Shown piece after piece: positions 23,278 to 30,065 of a stretch of 31,877 nucleotides of DNA (positions within the stretch are counted from its first letter, which is position 1; every line of letters starts with the position of its first letter). A model generated the notes under the pieces. The model searched no databases, was not told the origin of the DNA, and saw only the letters and a program-made list of their open reading frames with translations. This stretch comes from CAZWUZ01 sp964637655 [NCBI: uncultured bacterium] (GTDB taxonomy: Bacteria > DAOPZR01): positions 1-31,877 of the forward strand of contig CAZWUZ010000010.1 of NCBI GenBank assembly GCA_964637655.1, written 5' to 3'. Both the position numbers and the translations under genes were made by a program.

Positions 23278-25243
23278 GTTCAACCCGGCCTGGCTGCTGG
23301 CGGCGTTCCTGGCGCTGATCCTCGCGGTCAGCGGCTACTTCGCCGCCCGGACCCTGTTTCACCGGCCGGGCGCCGGTCCTGACGGCGATACCGTGACGGT
23401 GACCGCATCGGGTAATGAGCCGGCGGCAGCCACCCCGGCGGTGTCGGGCCTGCCGGAACTCGTGGCGCAGCGTTTCGCGGCTGACGCGGAGCGACTGCCC
23501 GTGGTGCTGGCGGCGGCGCGCAGTGCGTTTGCGGCACAGCAGTACGCAGCGGCGGAAGCCGCGTACCGCGAGGCGGTGGCGCTGAGCAACTGGGACACCG
23601 TGACGCAGGAGGCGTTTGCGCGGCTGGGTGACATCTACTACGACCTGGCGCAATTCACCAATGCCGCCTTCTGCTACCGGCTCACGATGGATGAGCGCCT
23701 GACCGGTACCGTCGGCTGGGACGATACCGTGCAGCATAATCTCGCACTGGCGGAACTGCAGCGGGGCAATCTGGCGGCGGCACGGACGGCGGCACACAGT
23801 GCGCTGGCGCTGCGCGTCACGGATGGCGGTCATTACGCGTTGCTGGCGGTGGTCGCGGAACGGCTGAGTGATATCGAGGCAGAGACCATTGCGCGCAAGG
23901 CGGTGGCGCTCGACACGGACAATGCGCTGGCCCGGGTCAATTATGCAATTCTTGCGCTGCGGCGCAACTATTATGACACGGCCCTCCTGCAACTGCAGCA
24001 GGCGCTGGCACTGAACCCGGCGCCCGCGGTGCGACGGCGGGCGCTGGCGGAACTGGCGCAGGCACGGCTCATGCGCGGTACGCCCAAAGAGGCGCTGCCG
24101 GTGTATGAACAGGCGCTGGCGGATGACCCGGATGACCCGGTGCTGCTGCACAATTACGGACTGGCGCTGCTGCGTGCGGGTGAGGCGGAGGCGGCTGTGG
24201 TCCAGCTGCGTCGGGCGACAGCAATGCCGCCGGTATCCCCGCCCACCTGCTACCTGCTGGGCCGGGCCCTGGGGGCGACCAACAACAGCGGCCTGGCCGG
24301 CGAAGCGATCCGCGCCTATCAGCGCGGGATCGAGGCGGATCCGCGCAATGTCGCGCAGTACTGCCGCCTGGGCAAACTGTTTTATGACAATCGTGACTAT
24401 GGTTCAGCGCGGCTGACCTTTGCGCAGGTGCTCGAACTCGACCGGGAATCGCTCTACGCGACGACGGCACACCGGTATCTGGCGGTTATTGCCTACGGAC
24501 AGGCGGACTATGCGGAAGCGCTTACCCAGATCGCGGCGGCACTGTCGCTCGGCCATAACCAGCGCGAACTGCAATTTGACCGCGGCCTGATCCGCTGCCG
24601 GGCCGGGGACACCGAAGCCGGCCTGCAGGATCTGCAGGAAGTGCAGCACGAAGCACCGGGGAAGGTTACCCTGCAGGCGTATGCGTCCACGCTGCTGCGG
24701 GCCGGACGCTACGTGGAGGCGCTGGCCCCGCTGCAGACGCTGACGGGGCTCGATACCGGCGATGCCACCTGGCCGGGACTGCTCGGCCGGGTGCAGCAGC
24801 AGCGTCATGACCTGCCGGCGGCAGCGACGGCGTATACCACCGCGCTGCAGCGTCCGGCGAACCGCACCTGGCAGTACCGGATCAACGTGAACCTGGCCGC
24901 GGTGCATGCTGGCCTGCGCCACTGGACGGAGGCCGAGCGCTGCCTGCGGCAGGCGGCAGCGGTCGAACCGGACCGCTGGGAGAGCTATTACCAGACCGCG
25001 CTGACGGCGGCGGCGCAGGGGCGCAGCGATGCCGCGCTGGCGGCGGTGCGGGTTGCCCTCGAAAAGGAGCCGCTGGCGGCGCGCAGTCATGCCGCGCACG
25101 GGTGGCTGCTGTGGGAAAAAGGGTTGCGGGCGGAGGCGGCGACGGCATGGGAACGTGCCGTCGAGCTTGATCCGACCATGCTGGACGCGCTCTACAATAT
25201 CGACTACTACCGGCGCCAGGCGGCGTCGGCCGGGGAGGAATAG
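23261..25243 (+). CDS. Membrane-anchored TPR-repeat protein
   Basis: About 660 residues: a short polar start, one transmembrane anchor (residues 9-31: AWLLAAFLALILAVSGYFAA), a Pro/Ala-rich linker, then a long TPR array, for example AQQYAAAEAAYREAVALSN, AFARLGDIYYDLAQFTNAAFCYRLTM, LPVYEQALADDPDDPVLLHNYGLALLRAGEAEAAVVQLRRAT, IRAYQRGIEADPRNVAQYCRLGKLFYD and SHAAHGWLLWEKGLRAEAATAWERAVELDPTMLDALYNI. The N-in orientation would put the TPRs outside the cytoplasm. TTG at 23261 is preferred (GGGAG nine bases upstream and a better-shaped N-terminus); the in-frame ATG at 23237 is the alternative. It is a second TPR protein in the same operon and may work with the one at 17119. Partner unknown. Confidence 0.85.
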   Translation: MTENAKFNPAWLLAAFLALILAVSGYFAARTLFHRPGAGPDGDTVTVTASGNEPAAATPAVSGLPELVAQRFAADAERLPVVLAAARSAFAAQQYAAAEAAYREAVALSNWDTVTQEAFARLGDIYYDLAQFTNAAFCYRLTMDERLTGTVGWDDTVQHNLALAELQRGNLAAARTAAHSALALRVTDGGHYALLAVVAERLSDIEAETIARKAVALDTDNALARVNYAILALRRNYYDTALLQLQQALALNPAPAVRRRALAELAQARLMRGTPKEALPVYEQALADDPDDPVLLHNYGLALLRAGEAEAAVVQLRRATAMPPVSPPTCYLLGRALGATNNSGLAGEAIRAYQRGIEADPRNVAQYCRLGKLFYDNRDYGSARLTFAQVLELDRESLYATTAHRYLAVIAYGQADYAEALTQIAAALSLGHNQRELQFDRGLIRCRAGDTEAGLQDLQEVQHEAPGKVTLQAYASTLLRAGRYVEALAPLQTLTGLDTGDATWPGLLGRVQQQRHDLPAAATAYTTALQRPANRTWQYRINVNLAAVHAGLRHWTEAERCLRQAAAVEPDRWESYYQTALTAAAQGRSDAALAAVRVALEKEPLAARSHAAHGWLLWEKGLRAEAATAWERAVELDPTMLDALYNIDYYRRQAASAGEE

Positions 25244-25244
25244 C

Positions 25245-26249
25245 ATGCGTTATCTGATTCTGCCGCTGCTGGCGGCGCTGTTATGTGCGGGGTGCATGGA
25301 GTATACCCAGGAAATCGTGGTCAATCCCGACGGGAGCGGCAGTTCGACCGTCGATTTTGCCATGTCCACGTCGCTGTTTGCCCTGGCGCAGCAGGCGGGA
25401 AATGACGAGCCGGGAGCGGACCAACGCGACCCGCTGGCGGAGACGCGGGAAAAGTTCTCCGCCATGCGCGACCGGCTGGCGGCGCACCCGGCGGTGCGGC
25501 GCGCCGATTACCGCGAGTACACGGCGGGTGACATGCAGCATTTTGCCGTCAGCATCGACCTGACCGACATCACGCGGCTCAGTGACCTGCAGGAATTCCT
25601 CAACGAGGGGGGGATCGGCAACGGTCCTGACGAGGGGCGCAACCGCTCGCAACTGTCGCTCACCGCGCAGGAAAACGGCCTGCGTTTCCGCTACCTGATG
25701 GAACTGGTGCCGGACGGGGAAGAGAACGGGACCGGCGAAAACGCGGAGATGGGGCGCGCGATGCTTGCTTCCGCTTTTGCCCGCAAATATTTCACCGTGC
25801 GCGTGCGCGGGCCGCAGGTACATGTGCCGGCGGCTGCGCTGGCGAACAGTTCCCCGGCGGCGGATGGCAGCTCGGTGGAATGGCGCATCCCGATGACTGA
25901 ACTGCTGGGCGGCAAATTCAACCGTGAACTGCTGGCGGACATCAGCGTGCCGGCGCTCGACCGGGGCGCGGTACCTGCGGTGTCGGCACCTGCGGTCGCG
26001 GCAGCGCTGCCGGCGGCAGCACCCGGGGTTCCGGTCTGGTACACCGGCACGGTCATTCCGACCCTGCCGCGGCAGGGAGACAATTACCGCATGGCGCTGC
26101 TGCCGCAGTATCACGCTGCTCCGTCGTACTACGCGGTGCCTGCCTATCCGCGCTACCGGTTGTCTCTGGTGCGCGCTCTGGCGGAAAGTTATGCGTTGCA
26201 GCTGACGACGACAGAACGCGCGTATCTGGTGCAACTGCTCGGCTACTGA
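25245..26249 (+). CDS. Predicted lipoprotein with LppM/DUF3153-like N-terminal domain
   Basis: A 334-aa protein starting MRYLILPLLAALLCAGC, a lipoprotein-type signal (Cys17; the -3 residue is an unusual Cys), followed by MEYTQEIVVNPDGSGSSTVDFAMS. The pattern of a Cys-anchored start, then beta strands with a DGSG turn, recalls the LppM/DUF3153 lipoproteins. The middle (residues 60-230) is mixed alpha/beta; the region 245-275 is Ala/Pro-rich; the end is Tyr-rich (YHAAPSYYAVPAYPRYRL) with a final helix. A GGGGAGG site five to six bases upstream of ATG 25245 fixes the start, one base after the preceding stop. It is the last gene before the hairpin at 26266. Function unknown; the family name is a weak match by eye. 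Confidence 0.8.
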   Translation: MRYLILPLLAALLCAGCMEYTQEIVVNPDGSGSSTVDFAMSTSLFALAQQAGNDEPGADQRDPLAETREKFSAMRDRLAAHPAVRRADYREYTAGDMQHFAVSIDLTDITRLSDLQEFLNEGGIGNGPDEGRNRSQLSLTAQENGLRFRYLMELVPDGEENGTGENAEMGRAMLASAFARKYFTVRVRGPQVHVPAAALANSSPAADGSSVEWRIPMTELLGGKFNRELLADISVPALDRGAVPAVSAPAVAAALPAAAPGVPVWYTGTVIPTLPRQGDNYRMALLPQYHAAPSYYAVPAYPRYRLSLVRALAESYALQLTTTERAYLVQLLGY

Positions 26250-26265
26250 AGCCGCCGAAAAATAA

Positions 26266-26295
26266 CGGGGGAGCGGGCTGGTGCCCGCTCCCCCG
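26266..26295. terminator. Bidirectional rho-independent-type terminator
   Basis: A perfect 13-bp GC-rich stem (26266-26278 with 26283-26295) and a TGGT loop between two convergent genes. On the minus strand it is followed by TTATTTTT, a classic U-tract. On the plus strand the tail (TCGTTCGTT) is poorer, but the A-rich 5' side is typical of two-way terminators. Confidence 0.9.
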
Positions 26296-26314
26296 TCGTT
26301 CGTTACGGGAAGAC

Positions 26315-26563
26315 TTACTGCTGCATCTCGGCGGCAACTTCGGCTTCGAGCTGCGCCAGCAGCTGCGGGTAGTTGTCGCGGGTGACCGGCGCATATGCCG
26401 GAGCCGCGGTCTCCAGTTTCGCCAGCACGACTTCCTCGTCAGCGGTGATCACCGCTTCCACCGCCGGATCGAGCGCGACCGCGGTATCGGCAGCCGGCTG
26501 CTGCCCGCACCCGGTGGCCAGCAGCGCAAGCGCGCACAGGGTGATGAGCATGAACGTTTTCAT
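26315..26563 (-). CDS. Small predicted lipoprotein
   Basis: An 82-aa protein with signal MKTFMLITLCALALLATGC; the lipobox LATGC makes lipidation at Cys19 likely. The mature 64 residues are acidic and Ala-rich (DPAVEAVITADEEVVLAKLETAAPAYAP, then LLAQLEAEVAAEMQQ) and probably helical; I recognise no domain. Its ATG overlaps the stop of the upstream repeat-protein gene (26560-26563, ATGA) and has its own GGAGGT ribosome site, so the pair is cotranscribed. The bidirectional hairpin follows 19 bases after its stop. A joint envelope role with the repeat protein is inferred only from the pairing. Confidence 0.82.
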   Translation of the reverse strand: MKTFMLITLCALALLATGCGQQPAADTAVALDPAVEAVITADEEVVLAKLETAAPAYAPVTRDNYPQLLAQLEAEVAAEMQQ

Positions 26564-27141
26564 TGCACACCTCCATCCGCTGCCGCGCGTGTACTGATGT
26601 TCTGCTCCATCTGGCTCAGACGGTTCAGGTGACGGTCACGGACTTCCTGCGCCTGCTGCAGCAGCTGGTCACAGCGCTGCACGGCCGCCGTGTTGCCTGC
26701 CGCCTCGGCCTGGGTGCGGATCTCGTTGATGTGCGCACTACGTTTCTGGTAGGTCTCCTCGACCCGCGTGCGGGCGGTGCCAACCCGGGTCAACGCTTCC
26801 GCCCGGCGTTCCTCACGCCGCTGCTGCCGCGCTTCCTGCCGTGCTTCACGCGAATCATGCCGCATCTCCTGACGGGCGGCCATCGCCTCGTGTCGCCCGG
26901 CGCGGGAATCCTGCCGTTGCTCGTGCCGCGCCTGCATCTCCTCACGCCGTCCGGCCCGCGAATCCTGCCGCGCCTCAACCCGGGCCGCGACGTTCTCGCG
27001 CACCTGCGGCCGGGGGTGCAGGCGGGGCGGTGCCGCCGCCGGCCGTGCTTCGCGTGCCTCCTGGCGCGGTCCGGCGCCAAGCAGCACCGGCACGAGCACG
27101 AGCCCGGCTGCCGCCAGCACTCCCTTCTGCCACTGTTTCAT
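26560..27141 (-). CDS. Exported Arg/Glu/Gln-rich protein with three 18-residue repeats
   Basis: A 193-aa protein with signal peptide MKQWQKGVLAAAGLVLVPVLLGA. Residues 58-111 are three tandem 18-residue repeats, units one and two beginning RQDSRAGR and unit three RHDSREAR, rich in alternating charges and predicted to be a single charged helix. The C-terminal 80 residues (RVEETYQKRSAHINEIRTQAEAAGNTAAVQRCDQLLQQAQEVRDRHLNRL) look like a coiled coil. No family recognised. The frame is open for 16 more codons upstream, but ATG 27141 has AAAGGAG before it and begins the signal. The promoter at 27180-27208 drives it, divergent from gcvT. The high Arg content may suit binding of an anionic polymer such as nucleic acid or LPS; speculative. 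Confidence 0.82.
   Translation of the reverse strand: MKQWQKGVLAAAGLVLVPVLLGAGPRQEAREARPAAAPPRLHPRPQVRENVAARVEARQDSRAGRREEMQARHEQRQDSRAGRHEAMAARQEMRHDSREARQEARQQRREERRAEALTRVGTARTRVEETYQKRSAHINEIRTQAEAAGNTAAVQRCDQLLQQAQEVRDRHLNRLSQMEQNISTRAAADGGVQ
26809..26970 (-). repeat. Three tandem 54-bp coding repeats
   Basis: Units on the minus strand are 26917-26970, 26863-26916 and 26809-26862. Each codes for 18 residues; units one and two share RQDSRAGR and the third is more diverged (RHDSREAR). They mark expansion by internal duplication inside the exported repeat protein. Confidence 0.8.
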
Positions 27142-27179
27142 GAAAGACTCCTTTCTCCCGTCGTGCGGGAAACTGCGGG

Positions 27180-27208
27180 AGCATAGCATTGCCGTCCGTC
27201 GCTGTCAA
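27180..27208 (-). promoter_or_regulatory. Sigma-70-type promoter of the repeat-protein/lipoprotein operon
   Basis: On the minus strand a perfect TTGACA (complement of 27203-27208), a 17-bp spacer and TATGCT (complement of 27180-27185, 4/6). Transcription should begin near 27173, giving a leader of about 30 nt. Confidence 0.7.
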
Positions 27209-27214
27209 AGCGTC

Positions 27215-27243
27215 TTGACAACCGGCGGGGAAAGTAGTAGGTT
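27215..27243 (+). promoter_or_regulatory. Promoter of the gcv operon
   Basis: A perfect TTGACA at 27215-27220 with TAGGTT at 27238-27243 (3/6) after 17 bp. The -10 is weak, which suits an activated promoter. The -35 forms an inverted repeat with the divergent -35 (TGTCAA-N6-TTGACA, 27203-27220). The leader would be only about 12 nt, so there is no room for a glycine riboswitch downstream of it. Confidence 0.55.
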
Positions 27244-27261
27244 GCGGCGACGGGGGAGACC

Positions 27262-28338
27262 ATGCTGCGTACACCGCTGTTCGAGCGTCATCGGCAGGCA
27301 CAGGCCCTGCTCGCGGAGTTCGGCGGGTGGGAAATGCCCATCCACTACGGCAGCATTCTGGCCGAACACAAACAGTGCCGCACGCAGGCGGCGCTGTTCG
27401 ACATCTGCCACATGGGGGAATTCCTTTTCACCGGGGAGATCGCCGCCAGCGGCCTCGAGGAGGCGCTGACGCTGCCGCTGCAGAAGATTCCGGTCGGGCG
27501 CAGCAAGTACGGGTTCCTGCTCAACGAGCGTGGCGGGGTCATCGATGACCTGATCGTCTTCCGTCTTGCCGGGGACCGCCTGTTCATCGTCGTCAATGCG
27601 GCCACCGCGGCCAATGACTTCGGCGTGCTGCAGTCGCGCTGCCGGGGCGGGGAACTGCGCGACGTTTCGGCCGTGACGGGAAAAATCGACCTGCAGGGCC
27701 CGCTGGCGCGCGAGGTGCTGCGCGCACATCTCGGACCGGAACTCGACGCGCTGAAGTATTTCCAGTTCCGCCATTTTTCGCTGCTCGGCGAACAGGTACT
27801 GGTCAGCCGCACCGGCTATACCGGTGAACTCGGGTACGAACTGTTCATCGACAGCGCGAAGGTGAGTGACCTGTGGGACCTGCTGCTCACTGATGCGCGG
27901 GTCAAACCGGCCGGCCTGGGGGCGCGTGACATCCTGCGCCTCGAAATGGGCTATTCGCTCTACGGGCATGAACTAGACGGGACCATCACCCCGCTGGAAG
28001 CGGGGCTGGATGTGTTTGTTGATTTCAGCAAGGAGTTTACCGGCAAGGCGGTACTGCTGGAACAGAAACTGCACGGGTTTGCCCGCTGCAAGGCGGCGTT
28101 TGTTTCGGCCAGCCGGCGCCCGCCGCGCGCGGGCCAGAAACTCTTTGTCGACGGGACCGAAGCCGGCACGGTCACCAGCGGCAGTTTCTCGCCGATGCTG
28201 AACTGCGGCATCGGGCTGGGACTGGTACGCGCGGAATGCGCGCAGACCGGACAGATATTGTACCTTGACAAACCGGGTGGTGACACGCTGACGGTCACGG
28301 AACTGCCGTTCTACAGGGGCGGCTCGGTACGAAACTGA
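27262..28338 (+). CDS. gcvT: Glycine cleavage system T-protein (aminomethyltransferase)
   Basis: Transfers the methylene group from aminomethyl-lipoyl-GcvH to tetrahydrofolate, releasing ammonia. The 358-aa protein has the typical starts and blocks: TPLFERHRQAQALLAEFGGWEMPIHYG, the substrate-loop FDICHMGEF, SRTGYTGELGYELFI, and GLGARDILRLEMGYSLYGHELDGTITPLEAGL with the conserved folate/catalytic residues, then the C-terminal barrel with GTVTSGSFSPMLNCGIGLGLV. GGGGGAG just before ATG 27262 is the ribosome site. It is the first gene of gcvT-H-PA-PB, the usual order in anaerobes and thermophiles with a split P-protein. Confidence 0.96.
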   Translation: MLRTPLFERHRQAQALLAEFGGWEMPIHYGSILAEHKQCRTQAALFDICHMGEFLFTGEIAASGLEEALTLPLQKIPVGRSKYGFLLNERGGVIDDLIVFRLAGDRLFIVVNAATAANDFGVLQSRCRGGELRDVSAVTGKIDLQGPLAREVLRAHLGPELDALKYFQFRHFSLLGEQVLVSRTGYTGELGYELFIDSAKVSDLWDLLLTDARVKPAGLGARDILRLEMGYSLYGHELDGTITPLEAGLDVFVDFSKEFTGKAVLLEQKLHGFARCKAAFVSASRRPPRAGQKLFVDGTEAGTVTSGSFSPMLNCGIGLGLVRAECAQTGQILYLDKPGGDTLTVTELPFYRGGSVRN

Positions 28339-28353
28339 GCGGAGGAAAAGATA

Positions 28354-28728
28354 ATGACGACATACTATTCGAAGGACCATGAATGGATCACGGTCAACGG
28401 CAGCGAGGGGGTCATGGGCATTACCGCCTACGCGGCACAGCAGCTGGGTGACGTGGTCTATGTCGACCTGCCGGAGGCGGGCAAAGAGGCGAAGCAGCAC
28501 ACGGTGCTCTGCGCCATCGAGTCGGTCAAGGCGGCGAGTGACATCTACGCGCCGCTGTCGGGGACAGTGACCGCGGTCAACGACAAGCTGAGCAGCAATC
28601 CCGAACTGGTCAATCAGAGCGCGGAGCAGGACGCGTGGATCGCCAGACTGCAGCTGGCGGACCCTGCCGAGGTGAGTGCGCTGATGGATCGCGTTGCGTA
28701 TGACGCGTATGTCGGCGGACTGAAATAG
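28354..28728 (+). CDS. gcvH: Glycine cleavage system H-protein
   Basis: A 124-aa lipoyl carrier that shuttles the aminomethyl group between P, T and L proteins. The lipoyl-attachment loop is CAIESVKAASDIYAPLSG with the modified Lys59. Other landmarks: YYSKDHEWITVNG at the start, GITAYAAQQLGDVVYVDLPEAG, and the end motif ALMDRVAYDAYVGG. A GGAGG site lies in the 15-nt gap after gcvT. The last base of its TAG stop is the first base of the gcvPA GTG start. The lipoamide dehydrogenase (L-protein) and lipoylation genes are not in this window. Confidence 0.96.
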   Translation: MTTYYSKDHEWITVNGSEGVMGITAYAAQQLGDVVYVDLPEAGKEAKQHTVLCAIESVKAASDIYAPLSGTVTAVNDKLSSNPELVNQSAEQDAWIARLQLADPAEVSALMDRVAYDAYVGGLK

Positions 28729-30065
28729 TGAATTTCACGCCGCACCCTCCTGACGAAGTGCGGGAGATGCTGCAGGTCTGCGGCGTGTCGGCTGTCGAGG
28801 AACTGTTCAAGGACATTCCTGCGGCATTGCGGGCGAAATCGTTCGACCTGCCGGCCGGGCGGAGTGAGATGCGGGTCGCCCGGGAAGCGAGTACCTGGGT
28901 GCCGGCAGACGAGGACATCACCGCCTCATTCCTTGGCGGCGGTTATTACAATCATTTCATCCCCGCTGCGGTGGAGGCGCTGGCCAATCGCAGTGAATTC
29001 GTTACCGCCTACACGCCCTATCAGCCGGAATGCGCACAGGGGACGCTGCAGTCACTGTTCGAGTACCAGACCGCCATCTGCCGCCTGACGGGGATGGACG
29101 CCGCCAACGCCTCACTCTATGACGGCGGCAGCGCGCTGGCGGAAGCGGGCATGATGGCGCTGCGCATAACAAAACGCAACAAGGTGATCATCACCGGTGA
29201 CGTCAATCCGCTTTACCGCCGCATCCTTGACACCTATTTCGCGACACTCGGGAGCGAAGTCGTGACCATACCGGCGAAAAACTATGCGCCGGACATGGAC
29301 GCGCTTACCGCCGCCATCGATGATCAGACCGCGGCCGTGCTGGTGCAGAACCCCGACTTTTACGGTGGCATCCACGACTTTTCCGCACTGGCGGAAGCGG
29401 CGCACAAGGCCGGCGCGCTGCTGGTGATGTCGTGCTACCCGCTCTCGCTGGGCATCCTGAAAACGCCCGCGGAGCATGACGCGGACATCGCGGTTGGCGA
29501 CGGGCAGTCGCTGGGGAACCCGCTCAGTTTCGGCGGCCCCTACCTCGGCTACATCGCTACGCGCAAGCAGTACATCCGGCAGCTGCCCGGGCGCATCATC
29601 GGCGAGACGGTGGATACGCAGGGACGGCGCGGCTTTGTGCTGACGCTGCAGGCGCGCGAACAGCATATCCGCCGTGAGAAGGCGACAAGCAACATCTGCT
29701 CCAACCAGTCACTGTGTGCGCTGCGCGCGGTCATCTACCTGTCGCTGCTGGGCAAACAGGGACTGGTCGAACTGGCGGAGCGCCTCTACCGCACGACTGA
29801 GTATGCCCGGAAGAAATTTGCCGCGGCTGGTTTTACGCTGCCGCAGGCCGGGCCGGTATTCAATGAATTTGTGGTGACGCTGCCGGAATCCGCCGATTAT
29901 GCAGTCGAGCGGGTGAGAGAGTGCGGCGTTGTTCCCGGATTGCCGCTGGCAAGCATCAGCGCCGGCGGAGCGGAAGACCTGCTGGTCAGCTTCACTGAGC
30001 AGCACACGGTCAACGATGTCAACATTCTCGCCGACTGGCTGCGGCCTGACGAGGCACGGCTATGA
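28728..30065 (+). CDS. gcvPA: Glycine dehydrogenase (decarboxylating) subunit 1, split P-protein
   Basis: The N-terminal half of the PLP-dependent P-protein as a separate 445-aa chain; it forms an alpha2beta2 enzyme with GcvPB that decarboxylates glycine. Family blocks: FLGGGYYNHFIPAAVEAL, TPYQPECAQGTLQSLFEYQTAICRLTGMDAANASLYDGGSALAEA, VLVQNPDFYGGIHD and GFVLTLQAREQHIRREKATSNICSNQSLCAL. This subunit does not carry the PLP lysine. Start is GTG at 28728, overlapping the gcvH TAG by one base. Its stop overlaps gcvPB by 4 nt (ATGA). Confidence 0.95.
   Translation: MNFTPHPPDEVREMLQVCGVSAVEELFKDIPAALRAKSFDLPAGRSEMRVAREASTWVPADEDITASFLGGGYYNHFIPAAVEALANRSEFVTAYTPYQPECAQGTLQSLFEYQTAICRLTGMDAANASLYDGGSALAEAGMMALRITKRNKVIITGDVNPLYRRILDTYFATLGSEVVTIPAKNYAPDMDALTAAIDDQTAAVLVQNPDFYGGIHDFSALAEAAHKAGALLVMSCYPLSLGILKTPAEHDADIAVGDGQSLGNPLSFGGPYLGYIATRKQYIRQLPGRIIGETVDTQGRRGFVLTLQAREQHIRREKATSNICSNQSLCALRAVIYLSLLGKQGLVELAERLYRTTEYARKKFAAAGFTLPQAGPVFNEFVVTLPESADYAVERVRECGVVPGLPLASISAGGAEDLLVSFTEQHTVNDVNILADWLRPDEARL

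Noticed and set aside
27209-27261. Glycine riboswitch before gcvT
   Set aside because: Only 53 bases separate the divergent -35 from the start codon and the predicted leader is about 12 nt, too short for the aptamer.
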